64,000 nt of DNA from Scolanthus callimorphus. Its lineage: Eukaryota; Cnidaria; Anthozoa; Actiniaria; Edwardsiidae. Made by a program: the position numbers and the translations under genes. The notes under the pieces were generated by a model. It was not told the DNA's origin. It ran no database searches and saw nothing but the letters and a program-made list of their open reading frames with translations. The stretch covers positions 434,001-498,000 of the forward strand of contig JAWWUD010000054.1 in assembly GCA_033964015.1 (NCBI GenBank). Direction: 5' to 3'. Positions 13,201 to 22,000 of the stretch are shown here, one piece after another; the stretch's first letter is position 1, and every line of letters begins with the position of its first letter.

Positions 13201-13848
13201 ACGGCTTTTGCCGTGTAATACGGCTCCATATCTGCACTCAATTTTGACCTTATATGGTAAAATGACGTCACAGTCGTATAATAATTATAACTTATACCAC
13301 CGTATTCATCCCCAGGAGAAATCGTACGACGTGTAATACGGCTCAATATCTGCACTCTCAATTTTGACCTTATATGGTAAAATGACGTCACAGTCGTATA
13401 ATAATTATAACTTATACCACCGTATTCATCCCCAGGAGAAATCGTACGACGTGTAATACGGCTCAATATCTGCACTCTCAATTGTGACCTTATATGGTAA
13501 ATGACGTCATAGTCGTATAAAAATGATAAATTATACCATCGTATTCATCCACAGGAGAAATCGTACGACGGTGTCATCCACGACCGTGTACTGTGTGCTG
13601 GATTTGAGGAAGGCGGCGTGGACGCTTGTAATTTTGATAGCGGTGGACCCCTTGCTTGCAAAAGGGGGAGCAATTACTATCTAGTGGGGATAGTGGCGTG
13701 GGGATATGAATGCGCGAGACCTCATAAGTACGGAGTGTATGCGAACATGATGACGCTGACACCCTGGGTAAGGAAGACGATTGCTATGGCTGAGAAGGGG
13801 CGGAAGGGTGGCAAGAAGGGGGGACGGTTAGGCAAGAGGGGCGAGTAG
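1082..13848 (+). CDS. Trypsin-like serine protease (S1 family), 4 exons, 5' end missing
   Basis: Spliced gene: exons 1082-1285, 2585-2761, 11107-11303 and 13555-13848, with phases 1, 1 and 0 that join in frame to about 289 visible residues. The product is a secreted S1 endopeptidase zymogen. A short propeptide with a Cys leads into KRIVGG (activation cleavage before IVGG), followed by WPWQA. His57 lies in SSRHC (usual form AAHC), Asp102 in YDLALLEL, and Ser195 in DACNFDSGGPL. Asp189 predicts cleavage after Lys/Arg. Oddities: oxyanion-hole Gly193 is replaced by Phe, and the protein ends in a Lys/Gly/Arg-rich tail after the usual WVRKTIA end. The signal-peptide exon is not seen. The TRIM-NHL gene is nested in the second intron. 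The family is certain; activity is not, because of residue 193. Confidence 0.9.
1321..1534. mobile_element. MITE, CATTCTCGTACCCAGAGC family, copy 1
   Basis: Terminal inverted repeats of about 34 bp: the left end begins CATTCTCGTACCCAGAGCTC and the right end finishes as its reverse complement (GAGCTCTGGGTAAGAGAATG). Related copies lie at 25316-25540 and within 35872-36520. No transposase is encoded. It sits in protease intron 1. Confidence 0.75.
1919..2084. mobile_element. Inverted-repeat element
   Basis: Arms 1919-1953 and 2050-2084 are near-perfect reverse complements of about 35 bp (core CACCATTGTCAAGGGAAATG) around a loop of about 96 bp. It is a MITE or strong hairpin in protease intron 1. 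Confidence 0.65.
2585..2761 (+). CDS. Protease exon b (Asp102 region)
   Basis: The acceptor is TTTTCTACAG and the donor is TTTAG|GTTAGT. It encodes DLWTSENPADWIVSLGEHHL, the VKRIILHP strand, and ends at YDL. With the next exon this completes the catalytic Asp motif DLALLEL. Entry and exit are both phase 1. Confidence 0.88.
3400..3620 (+). repeat. Imperfect tandem repeat, unit about 65-70 bp
   Basis: The motif TACAGTACCATGCA recurs at about 3494, 3540 and 3602 with intervening TGATGGCTG copies, giving three to four degenerate units. Confidence 0.55.
3867..4251. mobile_element. Poly-G/poly-C-ended fold-back element, copy 1
   Basis: It opens with a run of 14 G then AACTCCCATATTTTTTGG and closes with CCAATAAAATATGGGAGTC followed by a run of C. 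The arms are reverse complements. Inside, ATCTTTTAGGGGT-type motifs recur. Close relatives are at 51218-51650 and 56870-57600, with shorter ones at 38261-38554, 58497-58793 and 62490-62866. Confidence 0.75.
4507..5583. mobile_element. 1.08-kb inverted-repeat element
   Basis: The left terminus ATTAAAGAGCCTCTGTCAGC at 4507 pairs with the right terminus GCTGACACAGGCTCTTTAAA ending near 5582. There is no coding capacity. Parts of the interior (AACAAAGGAGTGGCTGACAC and flanking text) recur near 20615-20800, so this is a dispersed non-autonomous family. Confidence 0.6.
6010..8220 (+). CDS. TRIM-NHL protein (RING, B-boxes, coiled coil, filamin repeat, NHL)
   Basis: Intronless 736-residue protein of the TRIM2/3/71-like class, likely a cytoplasmic E3 ubiquitin ligase and/or RNA regulator. 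The RING is C3HC4 (C14, C17, C29, H31, C34, C37, C53, C56). Two B-box-like Cys/His clusters lie at about 100-140 and 158-195, and a charged coiled coil at about 200-300. A filamin/Ig-like repeat spans about 365-460 (ends VPNSPMDLDV). NHL repeats fill about 465-735, with signatures such as FGNNRIVIF, VYNNRAQVF and LGNNRIQRF, each next to D/N-G turns. The ATG at 6010 has A at -3 and G at +4. An AATAAA lies inside the last codons (8197-8202). The gene sits wholly inside an intron of the protease on the same strand. Whether it targets protein or RNA is unknown. Confidence 0.93.
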   Translation: METLRKSLHNALKCSICTEIPHGLKMLKCFHVFCENCLTRGGRLDRGGAQLSCPVCNTYTHLPRSGDFSSIPTSEVHENMRHVLRLIEVNTATDSELSTCSLCQKGNPSTSYCCDCPRYFCGECFNTHKVLLQGHKVLKLREIQHQDMALLFRRPKFCSNQKHMNEILKYFCNSCKSCLCAKCLQEHEAGHAISDLDLTATRQQTALREILAELNAKAAAEREKLILIKTKTAEFRRKSEEIKSEVRKATEEIINFVEENERNLIVQIDEEVRHVMGVEGEQERLTKKIHAATDHVTHMSEYSTACHVTTSKDLLDELLRDLVGIQIELKEFDWHIEFIPNAELFKIQELGLGSVRRITGADAAKCSVHLESDVNKLQALNKVSLHVLLRDSFGELSGKFPKNNLDITIDPKEDIKDLQVSENIGGKCHVVFTPKVPGHFTVSVMEHDHQVPNSPMDLDVKPQELKVIGEFVMTGMTKPLKEPRGVAVLDKPNSKIAIVDRGSDCVFLFTVNGALLKKICFSGQHQARPNAVAFLNDELIVVSGFGNNRIVIFNTSTGEVLKCFGSHGNGPGEFDGPRVNVDKQGRIVVCDVYNNRAQVFTGYGEYLFQVNQVREGFLPWNVTSHGDLLIVSDYTNNVVDVIERQHSSSSMTRRCVVGRPGSADGELNNPCGLAVDDDGNLLVCDLGNNRIQRFTLNGKLVSKTSDDIDGPLYIAALPDGRFLVSCLHSNKVLIVG
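8221..9235. other. Intronic/intergenic stretch without a recognisable gene
   Basis: This stretch contains the 3' flank of the TRIM-NHL gene and AT-rich sequence. A weak inverted repeat (GGTCCGGTTGCTCGAAAG near 8368, TTTGAACAACCTG near 8473) may be an old MITE. Nothing else is supported. Confidence 0.5.
9236..9600. repeat. GGATCC-rich minisatellite
   Basis: Tandem units built on CTGGATCCCGGATCCCA alternate with ACCTCAAATTTAGC segments. BamHI-type GGATCC palindromes recur about every 15-25 bp. Two larger blocks repeat, including the CCAAACCTCAAATTTAGCTG segment. Both strands stay open (DPGS / GSGIQ repeats) because of periodicity, not because of coding. Confidence 0.85.
9960..10225. repeat. 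Dispersed repeat, copy 1
   Basis: It shares blocks (CCAGAAAATAACC, GGGCTTCCTGTGTT, GCGCCAAAAGTGGCG) in the same order with 15243-15735, where a second element has inserted. Function is unknown; probably a non-autonomous transposon. Confidence 0.5.
10257..10812. mobile_element. Palindromic TATATAGA-ended element, with internal duplication
   Basis: Two near-identical palindromes (about 10260-10414 and 10495-10650) each run from ACACGGTGGCGCGAAGATAT to its approximate reverse complement ATATCTTCAAGCCACCGTGT around a GAGCGCAGCGAATGAG centre. A downstream segment to about 10812 ends in GTCTATATA. A single-unit reverse-oriented copy is at 32728-33056. Confidence 0.7.
11107..11303 (+). CDS. Protease exon c
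   Basis: The acceptor is ATATCTCCAG and the donor is CAATCAG|GTAAAA. It encodes ALLEL (completing DLALLEL), VFPICLPPG, then CYVTGWGVTEFGG and ends at SSEICNQ, the standard S1 layout. Entry is phase 1, exit phase 0. Confidence 0.9.
11342..12566. mobile_element. 1.2-kb fold-back element with palindromic satellite core
   Basis: Outer inverted repeats of about 87 bp (11342-11429 and 12480-12566; start AATATAGCTACGATATAACG) bracket about four units of a roughly 230-bp tandem repeat (GATAAAGTCA anchors at 11507, 11741, 11969, about 12200 and 12439). Each unit is itself palindromic: AAAGTTGTGCTCTAATGC is mirrored by GCATTAGAGCACAACTTT. It lies in protease intron 3. Confidence 0.8.
12630..13554 (+). 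repeat. About 120-bp tandem repeat carrying copies of the protease 3' splice site
   Basis: The block GTGTAATACGGCTC...CCAGGAGAAATCGTACGAC is repeated with anchors at 13213, 13331 and 13451 (periods 118 and 120). A diverged relative lies at about 12630-12715. Each of the three copies ends in an AG acceptor followed by the first 15 nt of the last protease exon. Only the third (AG at 13553-13554) runs into the full exon. Confidence 0.85.
13555..13848 (+). CDS. Protease exon d (Ser195, stop)
   Basis: The acceptor is ATTCATCCACAG. It encodes EKSYDGVIHDRVLCAGFEEG, then DACNFDSGGPL with the catalytic Ser, VGIVAWGYECA, WVRKTIA and a basic tail, stopping at TAG 13846-13848. An AATAAA candidate polyadenylation signal lies near 14321. 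Confidence 0.9.
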   Translation, partial: EKSYDGVIHDRVLCAGFEEGGVDACNFDSGGPLACKRGSNYYLVGIVAWGYECARPHKYGVYANMMTLTPWVRKTIAMAEKGRKGGKKGGRLGKRGE

Positions 13849-14340
13849 GAAGTCTTTGGCTTCTGAGGGATCACGGGGGGGGAGGGGGACAGGACGGAAC
13901 ACAACATTTCAATAGTAAGGTAACTAAGATGAGCTTGAATGTTTGCATAAATGACTTTTTCTCATGGAAAATATCTCGCTCAGATATCAGGCTTACTTTG
14001 GTTTCTCGACCATTTTATGGGAGATTAAATCACAAACCCTAAAGCAAAAACTGGATTTTCAGAACATCTAGATCGCGTATATGGGCCCTAAAAGCCTCTA
14101 ATGCGCCTCCAATACAAGCAAATGAAGATATTTCTTTAAAAGGAAATAAGAGACATTTTGTAATTTCTATATAAATTTGAAACCTCTTTTTTTTTCTTTT
14201 TCGATTATATTTCTTTGTCAAAATTGTTAATTGTAAATTAATCGTTTTGGATAATTCTAATTACCCACACTGATAACATATAACTTAGTCTAAAGGGGCA
14301 TATCCTAAAAAATATTCGTAAAATAAATAAATACAAGGGT

Positions 14341-14650
14341 TTTAAGTAGCGCTCCATCTAGGAACGATAGCGTGAACGGCTATCGGGAATTTGAGTTATG
14401 CTTTGTGTAAATTTTTATTGGCTTGGTCAACAAATCCTGGCCTTTTGATTGGTTGAAATTTGTTTTTCACCGCTTTTGTAGGGAAATGCTTCGTTTGCAG
14501 TGCTGAATTCTTTCCGAATAGGTCTTCCAGATATGTCCGAGCATTTCGTTGGTTCAATAAGAAAATCGAGTGTGAGCATCACTAGACGACCACTTTTTCC
14601 GCGGCCCTATTGTTTTCGCTATAGTTCTTAGACGGAGCGCTACTTAAATT
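14341..14650. mobile_element. MITE with AAGTAGCGCTCC termini
   Basis: The left end AAGTAGCGCTCCATCTAGGA pairs with the right end ending GACGGAGCGCTACTT. The element is about 310 bp with roughly 30-bp imperfect inverted repeats and is non-coding. Confidence 0.65.
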
Positions 14651-14703
14651 GATGTACTGTTTGGTTGTCTATTTGTACACTAGCTCTGGCTTCAAATATG
14701 TAA

Positions 14704-14811
14704 GGGGAGAGGTCAAAACAATGAACTCTAGGGGGTCCCGATTTAGGGACCTCCCCTGACAAAATCGGGGGGAGGTCCAATTTTAGTACCATTGTTTTGA
14801 GCTCTTCCCTA
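14704..14811. repeat. Short inverted repeat
   Basis: GGGAGAGGTCAAAACAATG at the left pairs with CATTGTTTTGAGCTCTTCCC at the right, with a second nested hairpin (GGGACCTCCCC region) between them. Confidence 0.55.
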
Positions 14812-14928
14812 ACAGACATGGAATTTTAAAGAAGCACGGGTGGTACAACGCTTACAGACGCTTATCTCTCGCAGCTCCCCCAGCTTGCGTCAGTTACCAT
14901 GGTTGCATGCTTGTTCTCGATAATAGAG

Positions 14929-15199
14929 TGAATAGAGTTTTCACATGATTGTCGTGAGTAATTACAAATTCGTCGGTAATTGCGATTGCGTCGGGTTGTG
15001 ATGGTCGAGGATATGATCTTTTGTCCTTTAACCAATCAGATCGCGTAGAGAAAACAATTACGTGTGATTACCTCGCTCGCGAAGAGAGATCGTGGATCAC
15101 CTCGATTGGTTTGTTGTTGAATTATTATCACATTTGATTGGATAGTGAATTACACGTGAATTGCCTGCGCAGTAGTCATGTGTAAACTGCTCTATTCAG
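14929..15199. mobile_element. MITE-like inverted-repeat element
   Basis: TGAATAGAGTTTTCACATGA at the left pairs with TCATGTGTAAACTGCTCTATTC at the right. It is about 270 bp and non-coding. Confidence 0.5.
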
Positions 15200-15242
15200 G
15201 GTTAAAGCAATCCCTACAGCGGAACCGGGGATTATATTGAAT

Positions 15243-15735
15243 GTAATAAAATAACACCAGAAAATAACCCGAAGCCTTGTAACGAAAACGTTAAATTATT
15301 TGCACTTATTTTTTTACTTTTAAAGGGCTCTCGCACGCTTGCTGGCCACCTCTCTGACAAGACAATAGTTCAAATCGCAATCCAATTCCATCCGCTCGAT
15401 AGCAGGTCAAAACAACCTAGAATTGCATTTGCCTAACACTTGAAAGGTTTTTCTATTAATGTGAAGGATTATTTTGATTACTTCGGGCAATTGTACATAT
15501 GTTTTTATGGCTACAAGTTTGCTCCTTTTATGTCCACGGAGGAACAATATTAAGCGTGCGAGTGCCCCTTTAAATAATTTTCTCACTGAAAACAAATGGC
15601 CGAGAGAAGACTCCGTAATCTTCAAATTCGTTACTTAGCAAAATATTACCTAGCGGGCTTCCTGTGTTGCATGCACACGCGCCAAAAGTGGCGAGAAAAT
15701 ATCAGCAAATTCTCTGACAGAATTTTAACATGTAA
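15243..15735. mobile_element. Dispersed repeat copy 2 with nested MITE (15322-15576)
   Basis: The outer blocks match 9960-10225 in order. The inner element has inverted ends AAAGGGGCTCTCGCACGCTT and GCGTGCGAGTGCCCCTTT. A related start is seen at 37272-37345 next to the same GACAAGATAATAG(C/T)TCAAATCG text. Confidence 0.6.
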
Positions 15736-15824
15736 GATCAACTCCCTTATATGTTTCTGGTAAGATACAATAACACTTCAAATAAACATATATGATGACG
15801 TTGGTCTGTTGTCTTTCGGTTATT

Positions 15825-16290
15825 ATTTTCAGCCCCTTTTAGTCGACATAGATTCTGTTGTTCCCGTCTTTCTTCCGTATGACCACTTTAGATCAATTTT
15901 TTTAGATACACTTTTTAAGCTCTTCATGATCATTATCCATTCTGTTGTCATTTTCAGTTATTTCAGTTTCTACAAGTTATCACAGATTCTATTGTGCCCC
16001 TTTTGTCAAGCCTTTTGATTTTGTTACATATTTCATAATCCGTTCTGATATCATTTTCGGCTGTCATTTCACGTTCTGTATCTTCTGTAAGTTATCGCAG
16101 ATTCTATGTTGCCCCTCTCTTTTCCGTACGACCATTTTAGGTAAACGAATATTTGTTTGCAATCAAGCCTATTTTGTTTATTTAATTATCCATTCTGTTG
16201 ACATTTTCGGTTGTTATGAATTAAGTTTCTGTAAGTCGACGCAGATGCTGTTGTGCCCCTCTGTTTTGCGTACGATCACTTTAGGTTAAC
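15825..16290 (+). repeat. Four imperfect tandem units, about 125-150 bp
   Basis: A core of CATTCTGTTG(A/T)CATTTTC, GTTATC(A/G)CAGATTCTATTG-like text, TGCCCCT and CGTACGA(C/T)CA(T/C)TTTAG recurs about four times with degeneration. No coding sense is seen. Confidence 0.6.
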
Positions 16291-16839
16291 TTATGTGTCT
16301 CGATAAGGAAGTCTACATTGTCATATTTCTTGTAGATGAGGGTCACAGTATCAAACAACCAGTTACGTCATCAAAAAATGTATCGCTACTGTTTTAAAAC
16401 CCTACCTTCCCTGTAAGTAAACACTTCTGCGCGACGTAGCGCCGCGCTACTGCCTCGCCAAATGACAATTTTGAATCTCTTTCATTGAAAATTTTGTACA
16501 ACTTATGACAATGTCACTCGCATCGAAATTATTTGTATTTATCATCCCACTTGAGTTCATCTGCCAATCAGGAACGATATCTACGGTATCGGGTCACTGA
16601 CCTGATATGCGAACAATTCATCTAAAACTCTTGTAAAAGACTTCAAAAATAGTTAAAACATCCATTTTTCTTTAGACTTAGTAAAATAATTAGAATAAAT
16701 ATAGTATGGAGTTCGCGACGGCAAAAACACAAAATGGTTTTCTGTCGAGACGGCAAAATTAAGTTTGTCTTTACAAAAACGCAATCGTTTTTAGCTGAGG
16801 ACACGTAAGTTTTTCTTATTTGTGGGATGATAAATACAT

Positions 16840-17181
16840 AATCGGGCAAATTTGGTTTGATTCTGCAAAATACGAACCACGGCTCAACCAAACTCGCCTG
16901 ATATTACTACCGCATGAGATTAAGAGCAGTACGTCCGTCCCTGAATTAAAACGCCGGCTGAAGACCCACCTTTTTAAATCAGTTTATTTTCATTCATAGT
17001 TAGCTTTATAATATAAATATTTCAATATTAAGATTTTTAACAAATTTCATCATATCCTATAGCTTATTTTTGAATGAATGTAAAGCGCATTTGGACATTA
17101 GGAAAATGCGCTATATAAATACTTATTATTATTATTATTATTATATTTTGCCGAACTAAACCAAATTTGCCCGATTATATA
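16840..17181. mobile_element. Inverted repeat interrupted by a LINE 3' end
   Basis: The arms ATAATCGGGCAAATTTGGTTT (about 16839-16860) and AAACCAAATTTGCCCGATTAT (about 17159-17179) are reverse complements. The LINE tail at 16907-17150 lies between them and probably inserted into the older element. Confidence 0.6.
16907..17150 (+). pseudogene. 5'-truncated LINE (CR1/L2-like) 3' end
   Basis: The frame from 16907 reads LPHEIKSSTSVPELKRRLKT followed by HLFKSVYFHS and a TAG at 16997-16999. This is the characteristic last segment of reverse-transcriptase ORFs in CR1/L2-type LINEs. The 3' UTR ends GCGCTATATAAATACTT followed by ATT repeats, as in such elements. All upstream RT and endonuclease coding is missing. 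Confidence 0.7.
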
Positions 17182-18742
17182 TAGCTACTAGGCACTAAAG
17201 CCAGTCTATTTAGTGCGAAGATTCAGCTTGATCTTTGAATGGAGTTTTGATATGTTATGTTATATATATTTTTTAAGATTATTTATTTGCTCATTTGAAA
17301 AAAGATTCTTTATTTTCAAATATTTAACCTGTCAGTGAAATATTTATAATGTGTAAAGCTGAGTAATTTTAGTAGCGCCGATTGTTTTAGTAGCTCAGCG
17401 TTAGGGTAGCCATGGAAACGGTGCAAACAGTGAACAAAAAATCCGGATATCTTTTTCCATCTATTTCATTGTTTTCTATATTGTTCGTACACAGTTAGAG
17501 GAGCATATCAGAGGTGCATATCAGCAAAGTCTGATTTTAAATTTTCTTACTTTAATATACACATCAATACGCTTTTCTTTTTTTAAATACAATATGTTAT
17601 TATTTCGACTTTTCCATTCTTCTGCGACCTCCCACAGTACAAACTGCGTTTTGGTTTCTGTTCACCAATCCTTTTATAAGGTACGTTCTCGTGGATTCGC
17701 TTATATTATAATTCTTTAAACCTCAAAGCCTGTGTAAAATCACCCAGAGTTGTTCACTCGTTTGATTAACGGAAGCCAGATGATTTCTGAGTTGGTGTAG
17801 AGTTCGCAGAATATAATAAGACGAAAATGGAAAGTGAACTGGAGACTTTCCCAGGTGTGTATTATGAATTCACTATATCTCTCCAAGTGCGATTTCTAAT
17901 TAAACAACTGACCAAATTTGGAATATACGTACGACATCCGCTCTCTGCATTAAAAAAATCAATTAAGAAGTCTTATCAGTTTGAATGTACTTTACAAGCT
18001 TCGTCTGATATGTTTACTAATTTAATATTAAGGCTGGAGTTCGAGATGGCACGGCTATGTAAATTGGCCAATGTTTGTTAAACGGCGAAACTAAAATAAT
18101 TTCTAATTGTTGCAACTTGTTTTGAATAAACTCGGAGCAGGTGCAAGCTTTTCTTGAGCCATATTTATCGCTTTCCACCCTCGATCAATACCTCGGCAGA
18201 AACAGACATTTGCATTTGCCCAATACAGGTTCCCATACGTCTAGGCTCTCATAAACGAAGTCACAATAACAAGTAATAGAATTAAATTGCCGATGGGAAG
18301 TACTGGCAATTTGGAACGATCCGTATTTTACAATAAAATCGCCAATAGGAAAGCCGTCTGTTTCTGTATTTTTCGTCAGTTGCTATGGGAACTCATTTAT
18401 GACCTATTATTTGGTCCGAATATTACATGTTAGCCGCAGGTATTAGAGTTTATTGCAAGTCATTAAGTGCGGCCCTTTTTTGGTTATTTAACTCTTTAAA
18501 GGGGCTGTTTGACTCATAGTTGAGTTGATCTAACTTGGTCCTCGATACATCAACTCCCAATACATCCTTCTAAAAGTTACACCATCAAAACAAGACGGAG
18601 AAACACCTTAAGTGAGGTCCACTCGAACGTTTAGCCCATTTACCTCACCAAGGGGATTACTAATCCTTGTTGTGATTCTTCAAATTCAAAACTTGCCTTG
18701 TTAAAGTTCGAGCCAAAGCTATCCGTGTTACTCGACTCCAAC
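17182..18742. other. 5' flank of the EF-hand gene, no gene recognised
   Basis: AT-rich, without repeats that I can define. A short open frame at 17827-18081 (84 codons beginning MESELETFPGVYYEF) starts with ATG but shows no recognisable domain and no clear splice partners. Confidence 0.4.
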
Positions 18743-19041
18743 ATGAGCACCGCCGCTGAAGTTATAGATGACACATTCTCCGCCACTGAAAGACAGATAA
18801 TGAGAACGGCTTTTAAAATATTTGATAAAAATAAGGACGGCACTATTGACCCGTGTGAATTTGGAACCCTTCTTCAAGCTATTGGTTGTAATCCTACCAT
18901 GAACCAAATATGGGATACGCTACGCCAGTTCGACAAAAACGGAGATGGGGTTATTGATTTTGAAGAGTTCGTCATAATGTCGCGCTGTTTTCGCGAATGC
19001 CGTAAGGAAAACCTGGAAGATGACTTGCGGCAAGCTTTCAG
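18743..19041 (+). CDS. EF-hand gene exon 1 (EF-hands I and II)
   Basis: From ATG at 18743 to donor TTTCAG|GTAGGA. It carries both N-lobe loops and the central linker. The frame stays open upstream of the ATG without another Met, so it is a natural start. Confidence 0.9.
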
Positions 19042-22000
19042 GTAGGAAATGTTTTTTTATCAGCATATCTTTGACTATTCACTTGTATATTATATTTTCT
19101 GGTTGAAATATCCAAGGCGTTTTTTCCCTATTCTGCTTTCTGTTGAACCAGCAATTCAATAACATTTGTATTACGGTCAAGATGAATTATTTTCAGAAGT
19201 ATTTTAGTGCACATTTAGTCGATGGATTTTCTGTCAAAACAAAGCCGATTAAGAGCGTTTTTGAACGACTGTGGGCAAAATAAACGAAATAATTGATTCA
19301 TTGATGAAAAATAACTGATGAAATAGGGATGGTCTAAATCTCATAGTGGGACGGAAAATGAATTAGTTACGAAACCATAGATTAAATTCTATACACTGAA
19401 TGTGAAGTTCAAATATCGAGTCTTCAAATATGCCTTTGTGCTTCTATAGTTTACTGAGGTCTTATTGAAAATATGAGCTACCATATTGAAAATGATTCGT
19501 TTCCTCGCACGGAGCCTTCTAAAATGATGATGATTTGTTGAAATAGGGGCCAGACATGATTAACTTAATCCAGATGGCTTTCCGTTTTAATTAGTTGTAC
19601 TATTGATATAGTACAAATATGTCTGTGCTACTACTAGAATGTAAAAACAAAAATGCATTGAAAATAAATCGTGCTAAAAAAAGCCCCCCTTCATTTCCTC
19701 AGACAAGCCCAAGAAGACTGACAATTGTTTGGTCCAAGAAAGGCAGAGTTGCTAAGTGATTGAAGGCGATTTTAGATATTTCCCTTTAATCCCTGCTGTT
19801 TGGAAGCCCTATAACAATTTTCGAGTTCTCTGAAACTCGATACACGATTTAAATTATGAAACTCCAACTAAAGTAGAAGCGTTTTTTTTAGACTTTTTTT
19901 ATTCGCTCGCGTCTCGTCAAAAGGGTCGAATATTTTTCACCTCTCGATGTGATTATCTTCCACTTTTTGGGCATATAATCTAGTTATTCGAAATTATGTA
20001 TAAGAGCTACGTTTGCTTACACAACTCTATATTCTAACAGTGGTATTTCTTTTAAACGATTCTCATGTTCAATTCGCGCGCAATTTTTCTGAAAATTCTA
20101 ATTTAAGCAATTTAGATCATACTTCATTTGTTGTTCGAAGACAATTCTAGGAGCGAACGTTGCAGAACAAGATAGAGCCAAAAAAATTACCATTACAGCT
20201 GTTTCAGGTAACACGCGACTTCGCTGTTGCCGCCAGAGTTTGGCAGTTGGGTTTTCTGTGCTGTCCATCAATGCAATCCGTGTCCGTGTGAGCCAATCAT
20301 ATCCTTACTCAGTGCATTCGATTGGCTTCCCTTGCGAGACATGTCGCGACAGAAGCCAATTCACTGCACTAGGCGAAACTAGGCAAGGATCTGATTGGCT
20401 CACATGGTTTGGTTGACTACACAGGAAAACCCAACTGCCAAAAGCTCTCTCGGTGTTTTGAACGCGCTGGGTCGCGTGTTACTGAAGCAGCTGTAAAATA
20501 ACTACTGATAACCATTTGGCAAAGAAAGCAACACGACCCCGTTTGACAGCACTTGTCAAATTGTTCAAAGGCGAAGGCAAACGCAATTAGAAAAGACAAA
20601 GTTCTATCGTTTTCAAAATCGCAGTTCCATTTTCATCGGCTGATTTAGAGAATATGGAGCAATTTTCTCGATTGAATTTGGCAAACCAAATATGAAACTT
20701 TGTTTTTAGATGTTTATTTTGAGATTTCTACGCGTAATTCGTCTTCTAATATCGAACGAAAACAATAACAAAGGAGTGGCTGACACGGGCTCTTATTTCG
20801 AAATATCAGACAAAGTGTTGCCTTGATGACAGTTCCCGTGCGAACTGAAAATCTGCGTATTTGCGATGTTTGCCGATTTCGTGGAAAATTCTGGAAGATC
20901 GCGGTTTTTCTCAAAAAATCCTGATTGACCCAAGAGGTGTGAAAAAGCCCATTCGGATTTCCAACGATATTCTGGAATTGCGTAAAGCCGATTTTAAGGA
21001 ATCTTATTTGACATCGTAACGCCCTTATTAAATTGTATTAGAGCCGGAAGCGAATTACTTTATCTGCTCCGATTTTCTGCGATTTTGTACGATATTTTAC
21101 GTCACGGCTTCCGGACCCCCGTAGATTGTTTACCAAATCATCTTGACCGCGGCGGAGTTCGTTGAGCGAACATTCAAACTTCTGCAGATTAGAAGGGGAG
21201 ATGTAAACACTGGCTGGACGTATATTCTCTTGGTTTTCACGCTCGAAATAACGGCATTGTAACAAATGGCGATCAAAAGGGACATTTAAACAGGTATGAA
21301 ACTAGACAAAACTATTTAAGTGACAAGTATATAGCTTTGAAAGTATATTTTTGCGGTCTCAAAGGTCACCAAAAGAAGCAACTTTATTTAACGTTCGTTT
21401 CGAAAGTGTTGAACTTGTATCAACGGAAGCGGGGTGGCATGTGTTTCGCTGGCCACCATTTGAGAATTATTAAATTTCCATGGTATTTCCTTATTCTGTT
21501 ATGTAGATTTATTTCATGATATTTATCGTGCTAGTAGTGCCCGTAAGCTCGTCGCTCCAGGTCGGACCGCTGGCCGAAACTTAATTTGAAACCAATCCTG
21601 TTTATAATGAAACTCATGTCTTGTAAATCTGTACCATTATTTTTCTGTGAGCGAGCGAAATGAATAAACTTTGCATTTCATATCTTCGTGCTTAAAGCAA
21701 CATTAGCTCGCGTTTTTCCGGGCTATTTGTACCTTGTTTGTCAAAGTGATAATGACTTTAACTGATGTTCTGCAAGTAGATGTTTGTGTAAAAGGAACAT
21801 TTTCTATAATCAAGTAACGCCTACATAATCTATATTTAACAAAGGTGCTAGTTATTCTATAGTAATATTGTGAAAATTGAAATAAACAGGGTCTCTAAGG
21901 TTGGTACCACAGCCGCGTTGCATAATCGGGTGACAGACATTCTTTAAAACCCGAGAACATCCGAAAACATTCTTGAATGTTCCGGGAAATCAGCTCTGTG

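Noticed and set aside
13179..13481. 100-codon minus-strand ORF with an internally repeated peptide
   Set aside because: The repeat comes from the tandem splice-site duplication; it is an antisense shadow.
17827..18081. 84-codon ORF with ATG and polar content
   Set aside because: Too short, with no domain, no splice partners and AT-rich codons; kept only as a note in the flank entry.
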